From: Lysobacteraceae bacterium UBA6001
Lineage (GTDB): Bacteria; Pseudomonadota; Gammaproteobacteria; Xanthomonadales; Xanthomonadaceae
Direction: 5' to 3'
Assembly (NCBI GenBank): GCA_002429615.1
Contig: DJAN01000210.1
Location: 772-12,887, forward strand
Length of the DNA stretch: 12,116 nt
Shown here: positions 7,425 to 12,116 of the stretch, one piece after another
How the letters are laid out: each line of letters begins with the position of its first letter
How positions within the stretch are numbered: the stretch's first letter is position 1
Notes under the pieces: model-generated
Databases searched by the model: none
Told to the model about the DNA's origin: nothing
Seen by the model: only the letters and a program-made list of their open reading frames with translations
Program-made: the position numbers and the translations under genes

Positions 7425-7904
7425 ATGCGGGTAAGGAAAGGGTTTGTGTCCCTGGCGATGGTGGCCATGGGCGTGGCGGGCGCGGCAGCGGCATCGAATG
7501 ACGCGGACAAGCTGGTGATCCACGGAGGGGGCCAGGACTGCGTCACGCGGGAGCTGGTGGATCTGGGCAAGGCCAGCCTTTGCGTGAAGGGAGGCAGCTT
7601 CAGCCATGACGTGTATCAGCTCGAGATCGCCGGGAAGGTGGTATTGACCGGGATCGACGATGAAACGACGAAGGGGCTGGAGGCGGATGCAAATGGCCGC
7701 CACCTGCGTCTTGCCTGTGCGCCGCAGCTGGAGCCGAACGACACCATGCAGGGTGCGCTGAAGCAGATGTTGCTCAAGCAGGGCAAATCCGAAGACGAAG
7801 CGGAAGCGCTGGCCCGCAGCATGGGCATGGTCGAAACCGGGCGCGCCTGCACGCTGGCGGTCGACGGAAGCGCGGTCTGGCAGGTGGGGGTGGTGTTTCC
7901 ATGA
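7425..7904 (+). CDS. Small exported protein with four cysteines, family not recognised
   Basis: This encodes a 159-residue protein. Residues 1-23 are a Sec signal peptide (MRVRK, hydrophobic core, AAAAS), with likely cleavage after an Ala near 22-23. The mature part of about 136 residues has four cysteines (39, 53, 98, 142), compatible with two periplasmic disulfides. A beta-rich first half (DKLVIHGGG, DVYQLEIAGKVVLTGIDD) precedes an acidic helical segment (TMQGALKQMLLKQGKSEDEAEALARSM, 107-133). It ends with a strand, VWQVGVVFP. A good Shine-Dalgarno (GGAGG, 7416-7420) lies four bases before the ATG. It is transcribed divergently from GH92. I do not recognise the family and assign no function. 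The coding assignment is supported by the signal peptide, RBS and lack of competing frames. Confidence 0.75.
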   Translation: MRVRKGFVSLAMVAMGVAGAAAASNDADKLVIHGGGQDCVTRELVDLGKASLCVKGGSFSHDVYQLEIAGKVVLTGIDDETTKGLEADANGRHLRLACAPQLEPNDTMQGALKQMLLKQGKSEDEAEALARSMGMVETGRACTLAVDGSAVWQVGVVFP

Positions 7905-8021
7905 CGCCGGGTGGCGTCGCAAGGGCATTCCACCGCCCGGCATGACCGGGGAGCCATGGCGAGGGAGGGATCGGGAACGCCCAAGGGGCAGCCCACATCC
8001 CGGCAGGGGTAAGCTGCGCCG

Positions 8022-8435
8022 ATGCCCAGAACCTGCCTCGCCTGGCTGCTCGCCCTCCTCGCCGCCAGCCTGACCCCCGCGCTGCTGTTCGCACTGCTGC
8101 TGTTCGACGGACGCATTGGTGCGAACCACGCCACGCTGTCCGGGTTCCTCGTCGCGTGCGTCGTCGCGCTGGCCCATGTGCTGGTGCTGGGCGTGCCGGT
8201 CGCGCTGTACCTTCGGCGCCGTGGCCGCTTCGGTGCCTGGCGCATGCTGCTGGCCGGCTTCGTGGCCGGCTTCCTGGTCTATCTGCTGTTCCTGCTTGTG
8301 CAGACGCCGACGTGGGAAGCGCTGCAGAGCCTGTTCGCGCCGGTGCTGCTGATGATCGCGCTCTGCGCGGGCGGCTTCGGCGCGCTATCGGCGCTGACGC
8401 TGTGGGCGGTGCTGCGCCTGCTGCTGCGGCCCTAG
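8022..8435 (+). CDS. Four-helix inner-membrane protein, function unknown
   Basis: This encodes a 137-residue very hydrophobic protein with about four predicted membrane helices: 5-28, 38-64, 73-96 and 104-134. The basic loop YLRRRGRFGAWR (63-74) between helices 2 and 3 suggests that loop is cytoplasmic by the positive-inside rule, with both termini inside. The third helix ends at residue 93 and is followed by a short loop, QTPTWEALQS. No transport or enzyme motif is visible and I do not recognise the family. The start is ATG at 8022. The nearest purine-rich site is AGGGG (8005-8009), twelve bases upstream and so not ideal. The TAG stop (8433-8435) overlaps the convergent ParB-like stop. Confidence 0.75.
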   Translation: MPRTCLAWLLALLAASLTPALLFALLLFDGRIGANHATLSGFLVACVVALAHVLVLGVPVALYLRRRGRFGAWRMLLAGFVAGFLVYLLFLLVQTPTWEALQSLFAPVLLMIALCAGGFGALSALTLWAVLRLLLRP

Positions 8436-9268
8436 CGCGCTTCCAGTTCGACGATGCGCTCGCGCAGGCGCGCGTTCTCCTGTTCCAGTTCCGCCACCCG
8501 CTCGCGCAGCGACTGCAACGTCTCGTTCGCGGGTGCGTCCGCCTCGCGCTCCGGCCGCGGCTTGCGCCGCGATTCGCGCACGCGCTTGGCCGTATCGCGC
8601 AGTTCGTCGTGGCCGGCCTGTGCCGCGGCCTGCTGTTCTTCCATCGGCAAGGTCGCCACCACCGCGGCGGCGTTGATCGACAGCGCGCCGCTGCGTACCG
8701 CTTCCACCACTTCCGGCGCGGCCTGGCGCTGGATCTTCTCGATCATGCCCATCTGGCTGTTGCTCACCCGTGCCACCCGGGCCAGCTCGTTGCGGCTGGG
8801 GGCTGGCGTGGCCGCGGCCGCTACCGGCGCGTCATGCGGGGTGGATTCGGCCCACGGCGCGCTGTCGTCTTCCACGGCCGCCGGCGGTGCGGCTTCCTCG
8901 GCAGGCACGGCAGGCGCCGCGGTGACGGCACGCTCGCGACGCGAGGACAGGATCTCGCGCTTGCGCAGCGCCAGCACGCCGCGCTGGAAATCGGACACGC
9001 TGCGCCGGCCCAGGTGCTGGTCGATCATCCACAGGTGCACGTCCTCCATACTGGTGAAGCGCTCGTGCTGCACCGTGCGGAACGGCAGGCCGTGGGCCTG
9101 GCAGATGCCGTAGCGGTTGTGGCCGTCCACCAGCACGTTGCCCCACAGCACCAGCGCGTCGCGGCAGCCTTCGGCCAGCAGGCTCTGTTCCAGCGCGGCG
9201 TGTTCGTCCGGCGTCAGCGGGTCGATGTAGGCCTTCAGCGACGGGTCGACGACGATTTCGATATCCAT
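8432..9268 (-). CDS. Orphan ParB/sulfiredoxin-fold DNA-binding protein (plasmid replication/partition-related family)
   Basis: This encodes a 278-residue cytoplasmic protein. Residues 1-110 form a ParB-like domain with the DGHNRYGIC box (48-56) and QHLGRRSVSDFQRGVLALRK (84-103), which resembles the post-box helix of the KorB/ParB superfamily. An Ala/Pro/Glu-rich linker (113-157) follows. Residues 158-210 look like a helix-turn-helix (SRNELARVARVSNSQMGMIE...). The C-terminus is a leucine-heptad coiled coil (251-278), likely for dimerisation. No parA neighbour is present, so segregation is not implied. The family is annotated as plasmid replication/partition related, but its chromosomal members are of unknown role. 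Start: ATG 9268, where the ParB domain begins. A -10-like TACAAT just upstream would start transcription downstream of the alternative ATG at 9304. No strong Shine-Dalgarno is seen. Confidence 0.82.
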   Translation of the reverse strand: MDIEIVVDPSLKAYIDPLTPDEHAALEQSLLAEGCRDALVLWGNVLVDGHNRYGICQAHGLPFRTVQHERFTSMEDVHLWMIDQHLGRRSVSDFQRGVLALRKREILSSRRERAVTAAPAVPAEEAAPPAAVEDDSAPWAESTPHDAPVAAAATPAPSRNELARVARVSNSQMGMIEKIQRQAAPEVVEAVRSGALSINAAAVVATLPMEEQQAAAQAGHDELRDTAKRVRESRRKPRPEREADAPANETLQSLRERVAELEQENARLRERIVELEAR

Positions 9269-9302
9269 GCGGCGATGCGGTGCGATGCGGGGGAGGGCGC
9301 GC

Positions 9303-9308
9303 ATTGTA
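9303..9308 (-). promoter_or_regulatory. Candidate -10 element for the ParB-like gene
   Basis: On the minus strand this reads TACAAT, five of six matches to TATAAT. Transcription would begin about 28 bases before ATG 9268 and after the alternative ATG at 9304, which supports the shorter protein. The -35 at 17-base spacing (GCGACG) is weak. On the opposite strand a perfect TTGACA (9334-9339) could serve the cupin gene, but no good -10 follows it. Confidence 0.35.
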
Positions 9309-9419
9309 GGCAGCGTCGCGGCGGGCGTCGCCCTTGACAGCGTGGCGCTGAAGTGAACATCCCCGTCGCATTCTTGTTCGCACGCTAACGCCCCGATAGC
9401 CAGTCTGCTGCAACGACAT

Positions 9420-9424
9420 GGGAG
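9420..9424 (+). promoter_or_regulatory. Ribosome binding site deciding the cupin start
   Basis: GGGAG lies six bases before ATG 9431 but only three before the in-frame GTG at 9428. The spacing favours the ATG. Confidence 0.6.
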
Positions 9425-9430
9425 AACGTG

Positions 9431-9772
9431 ATGAAGCATGCCAGCGTGGATTTCGATGAAGAATTCAAAGTGCGCTTCGAGGTGCGGCAGGTGCAGGCGG
9501 CGACGATGTCGATTGCGCCGGGCGACAAGGAAGGCGGGCCGGAGAACCGCCACCGCGGTGCCGATCAATGGCTGTACGTGGTGGCGGGGCAGGGTGTGGC
9601 GAAGGTGGGGAACGTAGAGCAAAAGCTGGTGGCGGGTGACCTGCTGGTCATCGAACAGGGCGAACGGCACGAGATTCGCAACAATGGCGCCACGCCGCTT
9701 CAGGCATTGACCTGGTATCACCCTCCTGCCTATACGCAGGATGGCGACCGGCTCCCGGCCGGCGAGTGCTGA
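9431..9772 (+). CDS. Single-domain cupin protein
   Basis: This encodes a 113-residue small beta-barrel protein. Cupin motif 1 is NRHRGADQWLYVVAGQG (39-55) and motif 2 is GDLLVIEQGERHEIRN (69-84). His41 and His80 are kept. The second motif-1 histidine and the glutamate of the classical HxH...E metal site are replaced (Gly43, Gln46), and the PxG of motif 2 reads EQG. Metal binding may therefore be altered or absent. No signal peptide is present. Proteins of this size include sugar-binding, metabolic and regulatory cupins; no substrate can be assigned. It is divergent from the ParB-like gene across about 160 bases. Confidence 0.82.
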   Translation: MKHASVDFDEEFKVRFEVRQVQAATMSIAPGDKEGGPENRHRGADQWLYVVAGQGVAKVGNVEQKLVAGDLLVIEQGERHEIRNNGATPLQALTWYHPPAYTQDGDRLPAGEC

Positions 9773-9868
9773 AGTCAACGCGCGGTGTAGAGCGCTGCGG
9801 ATGCATGCACTGGTTGTTTACCCGCGCATTGCTACACCCGGACCCGTGACCCACACCGGAGCATTCCC

Positions 9869-10378
9869 ATGCCGGAGAAGAAGACCCGCCAGGCGGCGGC
9901 GAAGGACAAGCGCGAAGGCAAGTCGGCCAGCACCCAGGCCGGCGAGTACGTGCATGAGGAGATCGAGCACATCAAGCACGGCAAGCATGGCGCCAAGAAC
10001 ACGAAGCAGGCGATCGCGATCGGCCTGTCCAAGGCACGACGCGATGGCGTGGACGTCAAGCCCGCCAAGACCGCCTCCAAGGCGGTGAAGAAGAAGGCCG
10101 CGCAGGACACTGCCGCTTCGAAGAAGGCGAAGAAGGCGCCATCGAAGACGCGCTCGGCGGGTGCGAAGAAGGCGCTGAAGACGGCCAGCAAGAAGACCAC
10201 GGCCAAGAAGGTGGTCGGCAAGCAGGCGCTGTCCACCCAGGCGAAGAAGGCGGCGAGCAAACGCACCGCCAGCAGCCGCTCGGCAGCGGCGAAGAAGGCC
10301 GCGCGGACCAAAGGCCCTGCCGTGCGCAAGGCAGCGGCAAAGAAGGCGGCGCGCACGCGGGCGAAGAAGTCGGCGTGA
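9869..10378 (+). CDS. DUF6496 protein with histone H1-like Lys/Ala-rich tail
   Basis: This encodes a 169-residue extremely basic protein. Residues 12-60 (KDKREGKSASTQAGEYVHEE, then IEHIKHGKHGAKNTKQAIAI and GLSKARRDGV) match the DUF6496 pattern, a short helical module widespread in proteobacteria. Residues 61-169 are a low-complexity Lys/Ala/Ser/Thr tail with repeated AKKA units, like eukaryotic H1 tails and AlgP-type bacterial proteins. Binding to DNA or RNA through the tail is likely but inferred. The start is ATG 9869 with GGAG (9858-9861) seven bases upstream. No membrane segment or signal peptide is present. Confidence 0.85.
   Translation: MPEKKTRQAAAKDKREGKSASTQAGEYVHEEIEHIKHGKHGAKNTKQAIAIGLSKARRDGVDVKPAKTASKAVKKKAAQDTAASKKAKKAPSKTRSAGAKKALKTASKKTTAKKVVGKQALSTQAKKAASKRTASSRSAAAKKAARTKGPAVRKAAAKKAARTRAKKSA
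10120..10371 (+). repeat. Dispersed GCGAAGAAGGC repeats coding AKKA tail units
   Basis: Copies or one-base variants of GCGAAGAAGGC occur at 10163-10173, 10241-10251, 10289-10299, 10337-10347 (GCAAAGAAGGC) and 10361-10371 (ending GTC). A tandem GAAGAAGGC pair lies at 10120-10137. All are in frame and encode AKKA or KKA. They arise from the low-complexity tail and could slip or recombine in frame. Confidence 0.8.
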
Positions 10379-10477
10379 GGCGGGCGCGGTATGGGGCGCG
10401 AGGTGCCGTGCGTTTGGTGCTTTGCGGGCTGCTGGCGTGCGCGCCGTGGTGCCCGGTGCCGGCGGGTGTCTTGTGCT

Positions 10478-10573
10478 TCAGGTGAGTTTCGCCAGATAGG
10501 CGGCGATGATCGCCGCGTATACACCGACCAGAAAGGCGATGGCCATGGAGGCGATGGGAAGGCGTGTCTTCAT
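10478..10573 (-). CDS. 31-residue single-pass membrane microprotein
   Basis: A short minus-strand frame runs from ATG (10573-10571) to TGA (10480-10478). It reads MKTRLPIASMAIAFLVGV, then YAAIIAAYLAKLT. A basic N-terminus (Lys2, Arg4) precedes one continuous hydrophobic helix of about 22 residues and a Lys near the C-terminus, a classic small inner-membrane protein with the N-terminus probably inside. Ribosome binding is modest (GCGAGA about seven bases upstream). Evidence for coding is the coherent helix with charged ends in an otherwise empty gap, not homology. It is divergent from the SOS operator at 10752-10771, whose near edge is 178 bases upstream. The function is unknown. Confidence 0.55.
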   Translation of the reverse strand: MKTRLPIASMAIAFLVGVYAAIIAAYLAKLT

Positions 10574-10751
10574 TGTCGATCTCGCGTGGGTGGCATCCAG
10601 AAGTGCGAGGCCAGCGTGGCCTAGGCGCGGCGGCGGATGAAGGGCGCCTCGGCATCAACCGCGGTTCCCGTGGGTCGGTCGCAGATGGCCATGCGTGACG
10701 AGAGTCCGGCTTAGTTTCCTGAACCACCCCGTCTCGCCCCCTGCGACAGAA
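10574..10751. other. Intergenic region between the microprotein gene and the SOS operator
   Basis: This is part of the 455-base stretch 10379-10833 between DUF6496 and lexA2. It holds a 6-bp hairpin (AGGCCA 10608-10613, TGGCCT 10617-10622) and a 10-bp palindrome AACCGCGGTT (10657-10666). A 25-codon plus-strand frame at 10637-10714 has no supporting features. No convincing sigma-70 promoter was seen on either strand. The part 10379-10477 holds nothing recognisable. Confidence 0.5.
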
Positions 10752-10771
10752 AGGTGTACAAATGTACACCT
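10752..10771. promoter_or_regulatory. LexA2-type SOS operator
   Basis: The 20-base site AGGTGTACAAATGTACACCT consists of perfect 9-base inverted arms (10752-10760 and 10763-10771) around a central AA. It contains GTAC-N4-GTAC, the form described for LexA2 proteins controlling lexA2-imuA-imuB-dnaE2 cassettes in pseudomonads and xanthomonads, and differs from the E. coli CTGT-N8-ACAG box. It lies 62 bases before the lexA2 start, and TATGAA overlapping its right edge (10771-10776) could be a -10. Autorepression by LexA2 is the expected control. Confidence 0.92.
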
Positions 10772-10786
10772 ATGAAAAATCTCATC

Positions 10787-10806
10787 CCCGGATCCGCTGA
10801 TCCGGG
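10787..10806 (+). promoter_or_regulatory. Leader hairpin before lexA2
   Basis: Perfect 8-base arms CCCGGATC (10787-10794) and GATCCGGG (10799-10806) enclose the loop CGCT. It is in the presumed 5' leader, 27 bases before the lexA2 ATG. No T tract follows on the plus strand, so it is not an intrinsic terminator for lexA2. It may stabilise the leader or modulate translation; the role is inferred. Confidence 0.5.
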
Positions 10807-10833
10807 CGGCTTCCCTCTCTGCGGGAAACGCCC

Positions 10834-11439
10834 ATGGACGCCCTGAGCCCCCGCCGCGCCGCGGTCCTGGCCTTCCTGCGCGAGCGCACCCGGGCCGGGC
10901 ATCCGCCCAGCCTGGCCGAGATCGCCGCCGAGTTCGGCTTCGCCTCGCGCAACGCCGCGCAGAAGCACGTGCAGGCGCTGGCCGAGGCCGGGCTGATCGA
11001 ACTGCGTGGCGGCGGTCTGGCGCGCGGCATCCGCCTGCCCGACGCCCCGCGTGATCCGCCGCTGGTGCTGCCGGTGCTCGGCCGGGTCGCCGCCGGTGCG
11101 CCGATCGGCGCCGATATCGGCAGCGAGCGCGAGCTGTGGCTGGACCGCGCGCTGTTCTCTCTGCGCCCGGACTACCTGCTGCAGGTGCAGGGCGATTCGA
11201 TGATCGACGACGGCATCCTCGATGGCGATCTGGTCGGGGTGCATCGCAGCAGCGAAGCGCGCCACGGCCAGATCGTGGTCGCGCGGCTGGACGGGGAAAT
11301 CACCATCAAGCGGCTGGAACGCGGGCGCACGCAGCTGCGCCTGCTGCCGCGCAATCCGGCCTATGCGCCGATCGTGGTACCGGCCGATGCCGATTTCGCG
11401 ATCGAAGGCCTGTATTGCGGCCTGCTGCGGCAGGGCTGA
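10834..11439 (+). CDS. lexA2: LexA2, SOS repressor of the imuAB cassette
   Basis: This encodes a 201-residue LexA/S24 protein, the normal size. The N-terminal winged helix-turn-helix covers 1-70, with SLAEIAAEFGFASRNAAQKH (26-45) as the helix-turn-helix. The self-cleavage site is Ala87-Gly88 in VLGRVAAGAPIG. The catalytic Ser122 is in GDSMIDDGILDGD and the general base Lys159 in EITIKRL, each three residues later than in E. coli LexA. All residues for RecA*-stimulated autoproteolysis are present. The start is ATG 10834 with GGGA (10823-10826) seven bases upstream. The operator at 10752-10771 precedes it. imuA follows three bases after the stop, so repressor and mutasome are co-transcribed. 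The name lexA2 rather than lexA1 is inferred from linkage to imuA/imuB and the operator type. Confidence 0.95.
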   Translation: MDALSPRRAAVLAFLRERTRAGHPPSLAEIAAEFGFASRNAAQKHVQALAEAGLIELRGGGLARGIRLPDAPRDPPLVLPVLGRVAAGAPIGADIGSERELWLDRALFSLRPDYLLQVQGDSMIDDGILDGDLVGVHRSSEARHGQIVVARLDGEITIKRLERGRTQLRLLPRNPAYAPIVVPADADFAIEGLYCGLLRQG

Positions 11440-11442
11440 GGC

Positions 11443-12057
11443 ATGGGTGAAGTCCTGGCCCTGGGCGAGATGCTGGCCGCGCGCACCGTCTGGCGCGCCG
11501 GGCAGGGCGTGGCCACGCGCCGCGATGGCGAGCCCAGCGGGCATGCCGCGCTCGACGCCGCGTTGCCCGATGGTGGCTGGCCACGGCGTGCGTTGACCGA
11601 ACTGCTGCTGCCTGCCGACGGCGTGGGCGAGATCGCGCTGCTGCTGCCGACCCTGGCCCGGCTCACCGCCGCCGGCGAGCGCGTGGTGCTCATCGCGCCG
11701 CCGTACCTGCCGTATGCGCCGTCGTGGCAGGCCGGCGGCATCGACCTGGGTTGGCTGGAGGTGATCGAGGCCGAGCCGAAACAGGCGCTGTGGGCATTCG
11801 AGCAATGCCTGCGCAGCGGCGCCTGCGCGGCGGTGCTGGGCTGGCCGCAGACCGGCGATGCACGCGCGCTGCGCCGCCTGCAGGTGGCCGCCGACAGTGG
11901 CGACTGCTGCGCCTTCGCGCTGCGCGACCGGCGCCATGCGGTGAACGCTTCGCCGGCGGCCCTGCGCCTGGAATACCTGCCCGGCGAACACGCCTGGCAG
12001 GTGCGCAAATGCCGCGGTGGCCAGGTGCCCGCGCAACCGCTGCGATTGGCGCATTGA
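11443..12057 (+). CDS. imuA: ImuA, translesion mutasome component (RecA/SulA-like)
   Basis: This encodes a 204-residue protein with the ImuA pattern: PSGHAALDAALPDGGWPRRA (31-50), LTELLLPADGVGEIALLLP (51-69) and FEQCLRSGACAAVLGW (119-134). The fold is RecA-like, but the Walker A GKT is absent (PADGVGEIAL sits in its place), as is usual for this family. No ATPase activity is therefore expected from this motif. In the characterised cassettes ImuA works with ImuB and DnaE2 in damage-induced translesion synthesis. The start ATG 11443 lies three bases after the lexA2 TGA with AGGG (11432-11435) inside lexA2, suggesting translational coupling. imuB follows nine bases after the stop. Confidence 0.92.
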   Translation: MGEVLALGEMLAARTVWRAGQGVATRRDGEPSGHAALDAALPDGGWPRRALTELLLPADGVGEIALLLPTLARLTAAGERVVLIAPPYLPYAPSWQAGGIDLGWLEVIEAEPKQALWAFEQCLRSGACAAVLGWPQTGDARALRRLQVAADSGDCCAFALRDRRHAVNASPAALRLEYLPGEHAWQVRKCRGGQVPAQPLRLAH

Positions 12058-12066
12058 GGCGCGCGC

Positions 12067-12105
12067 ATGCTCTGGGCCTGCATTCTGCTGCCGCAGCTGG
12101 CGCTG
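12067..12105 (+). CDS. imuB: ImuB, Y-family polymerase-like protein, first 13 codons only
   Basis: The frame reads MLWACILLPQLAL before the adapter begins at 12106. The position nine bases after imuA and the GAGG (12056-12059) seven bases before the ATG support the start. The N-terminal hydrophobic strand corresponds to the beginning of the Y-family palm in ImuB, a catalytically defective Pol IV homologue that bridges DnaE2 to the beta clamp. Everything functional is off the contig. The identification rests mainly on operon context plus this short peptide. Confidence 0.85.
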
Positions 12106-12116
12106 AGATCGGAAGA
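12106..12116. other. Illumina adapter remnant at right end
   Basis: The last 11 bases, AGATCGGAAGA, are the start of the universal Illumina adapter read-through sequence. Genomic sequence ends at 12105, exactly at a codon boundary of imuB. Confidence 0.95.

Noticed and set aside
9355..9379. GAACA ... TGTTC inverted repeat between the ParB-like and cupin genes
   Set aside because: The arms are short and the spacer is 15 bases. No known regulator is matched.
9269..9778. N-terminal extension of the ParB-like protein to 448 residues
   Set aside because: The extension runs antisense through the entire cupin gene and past a -10-like site. The conserved domain begins at ATG 9268.
9784..9838. Inverted repeat GGTGTAG ... 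CTACACC upstream of DUF6496
   Set aside because: There are only seven pairs across a 41-base spacer with no extension. It is compatible with chance in this composition.
10391..10624. A 77-codon plus-strand frame after DUF6496
   Set aside because: It has no RBS and a Cys/Arg/Trp-rich random-looking product. It overlaps the better-supported microprotein on the other strand.

Overview
The window is a GC-rich (roughly 65-70% by eye) chromosomal segment from a Xanthomonadaceae-type gammaproteobacterium, most likely Stenotrophomonas or a close relative. The grounds are the lexA2-imuA-imuB order behind a GTAC-N4-GTAC SOS operator, the ESPR-type autotransporter leader, and the set of small chromosomal families (DUF3144, DUF6496, orphan ParB-like protein). 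No mobile element, CRISPR array, tRNA or rRNA was seen. Both ends are Illumina adapter remnants (1-14 and 12106-12116), so the piece looks like an entire untrimmed draft contig and the two edge genes are cut by sequencing, not by biology.

Layout. 15-136 (+) is the C-terminal end of an S41-type protease, followed by a DUF3144 gene (258-548, +). A hairpin terminator separates this from two large exported proteins on the minus strand: a 1319-residue type V autotransporter (635-4594) and, upstream of it, a GH92 alpha-mannosidase (4882-7224). A terminator-like hairpin lies between them, so they are probably separate transcripts. Next come a small exported four-cysteine protein (7425-7904, +) and a four-helix membrane protein (8022-8435, +). 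The stop codon of the latter overlaps that of a convergent orphan ParB-like regulator (8432-9268, -). Divergent from that is a single-domain cupin (9431-9772, +), then a DUF6496 protein with a histone-H1-like Lys/Ala tail (9869-10378, +). A 31-residue membrane microprotein (10478-10573, -) sits in the following gap.

The right end is the SOS mutagenesis cassette: a perfect LexA2-type operator (10752-10771), a leader hairpin, lexA2 with an intact self-cleavage apparatus, imuA three bases downstream, and the first 13 codons of imuB. LexA2 should repress its own operon. After DNA damage RecA* would trigger cleavage at Ala87-Gly88 and release the error-prone ImuA/ImuB (and, off the contig, probably DnaE2) machinery.

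The most interesting unexplained item is the 31-residue membrane protein, which is divergent from the SOS operator and separated from it by a 178-base stretch with small inverted repeats. This is loosely reminiscent of SOS-induced small membrane toxins such as TisB. That link is a hypothesis only. Most of the rest is ordinary accessory chromosome.
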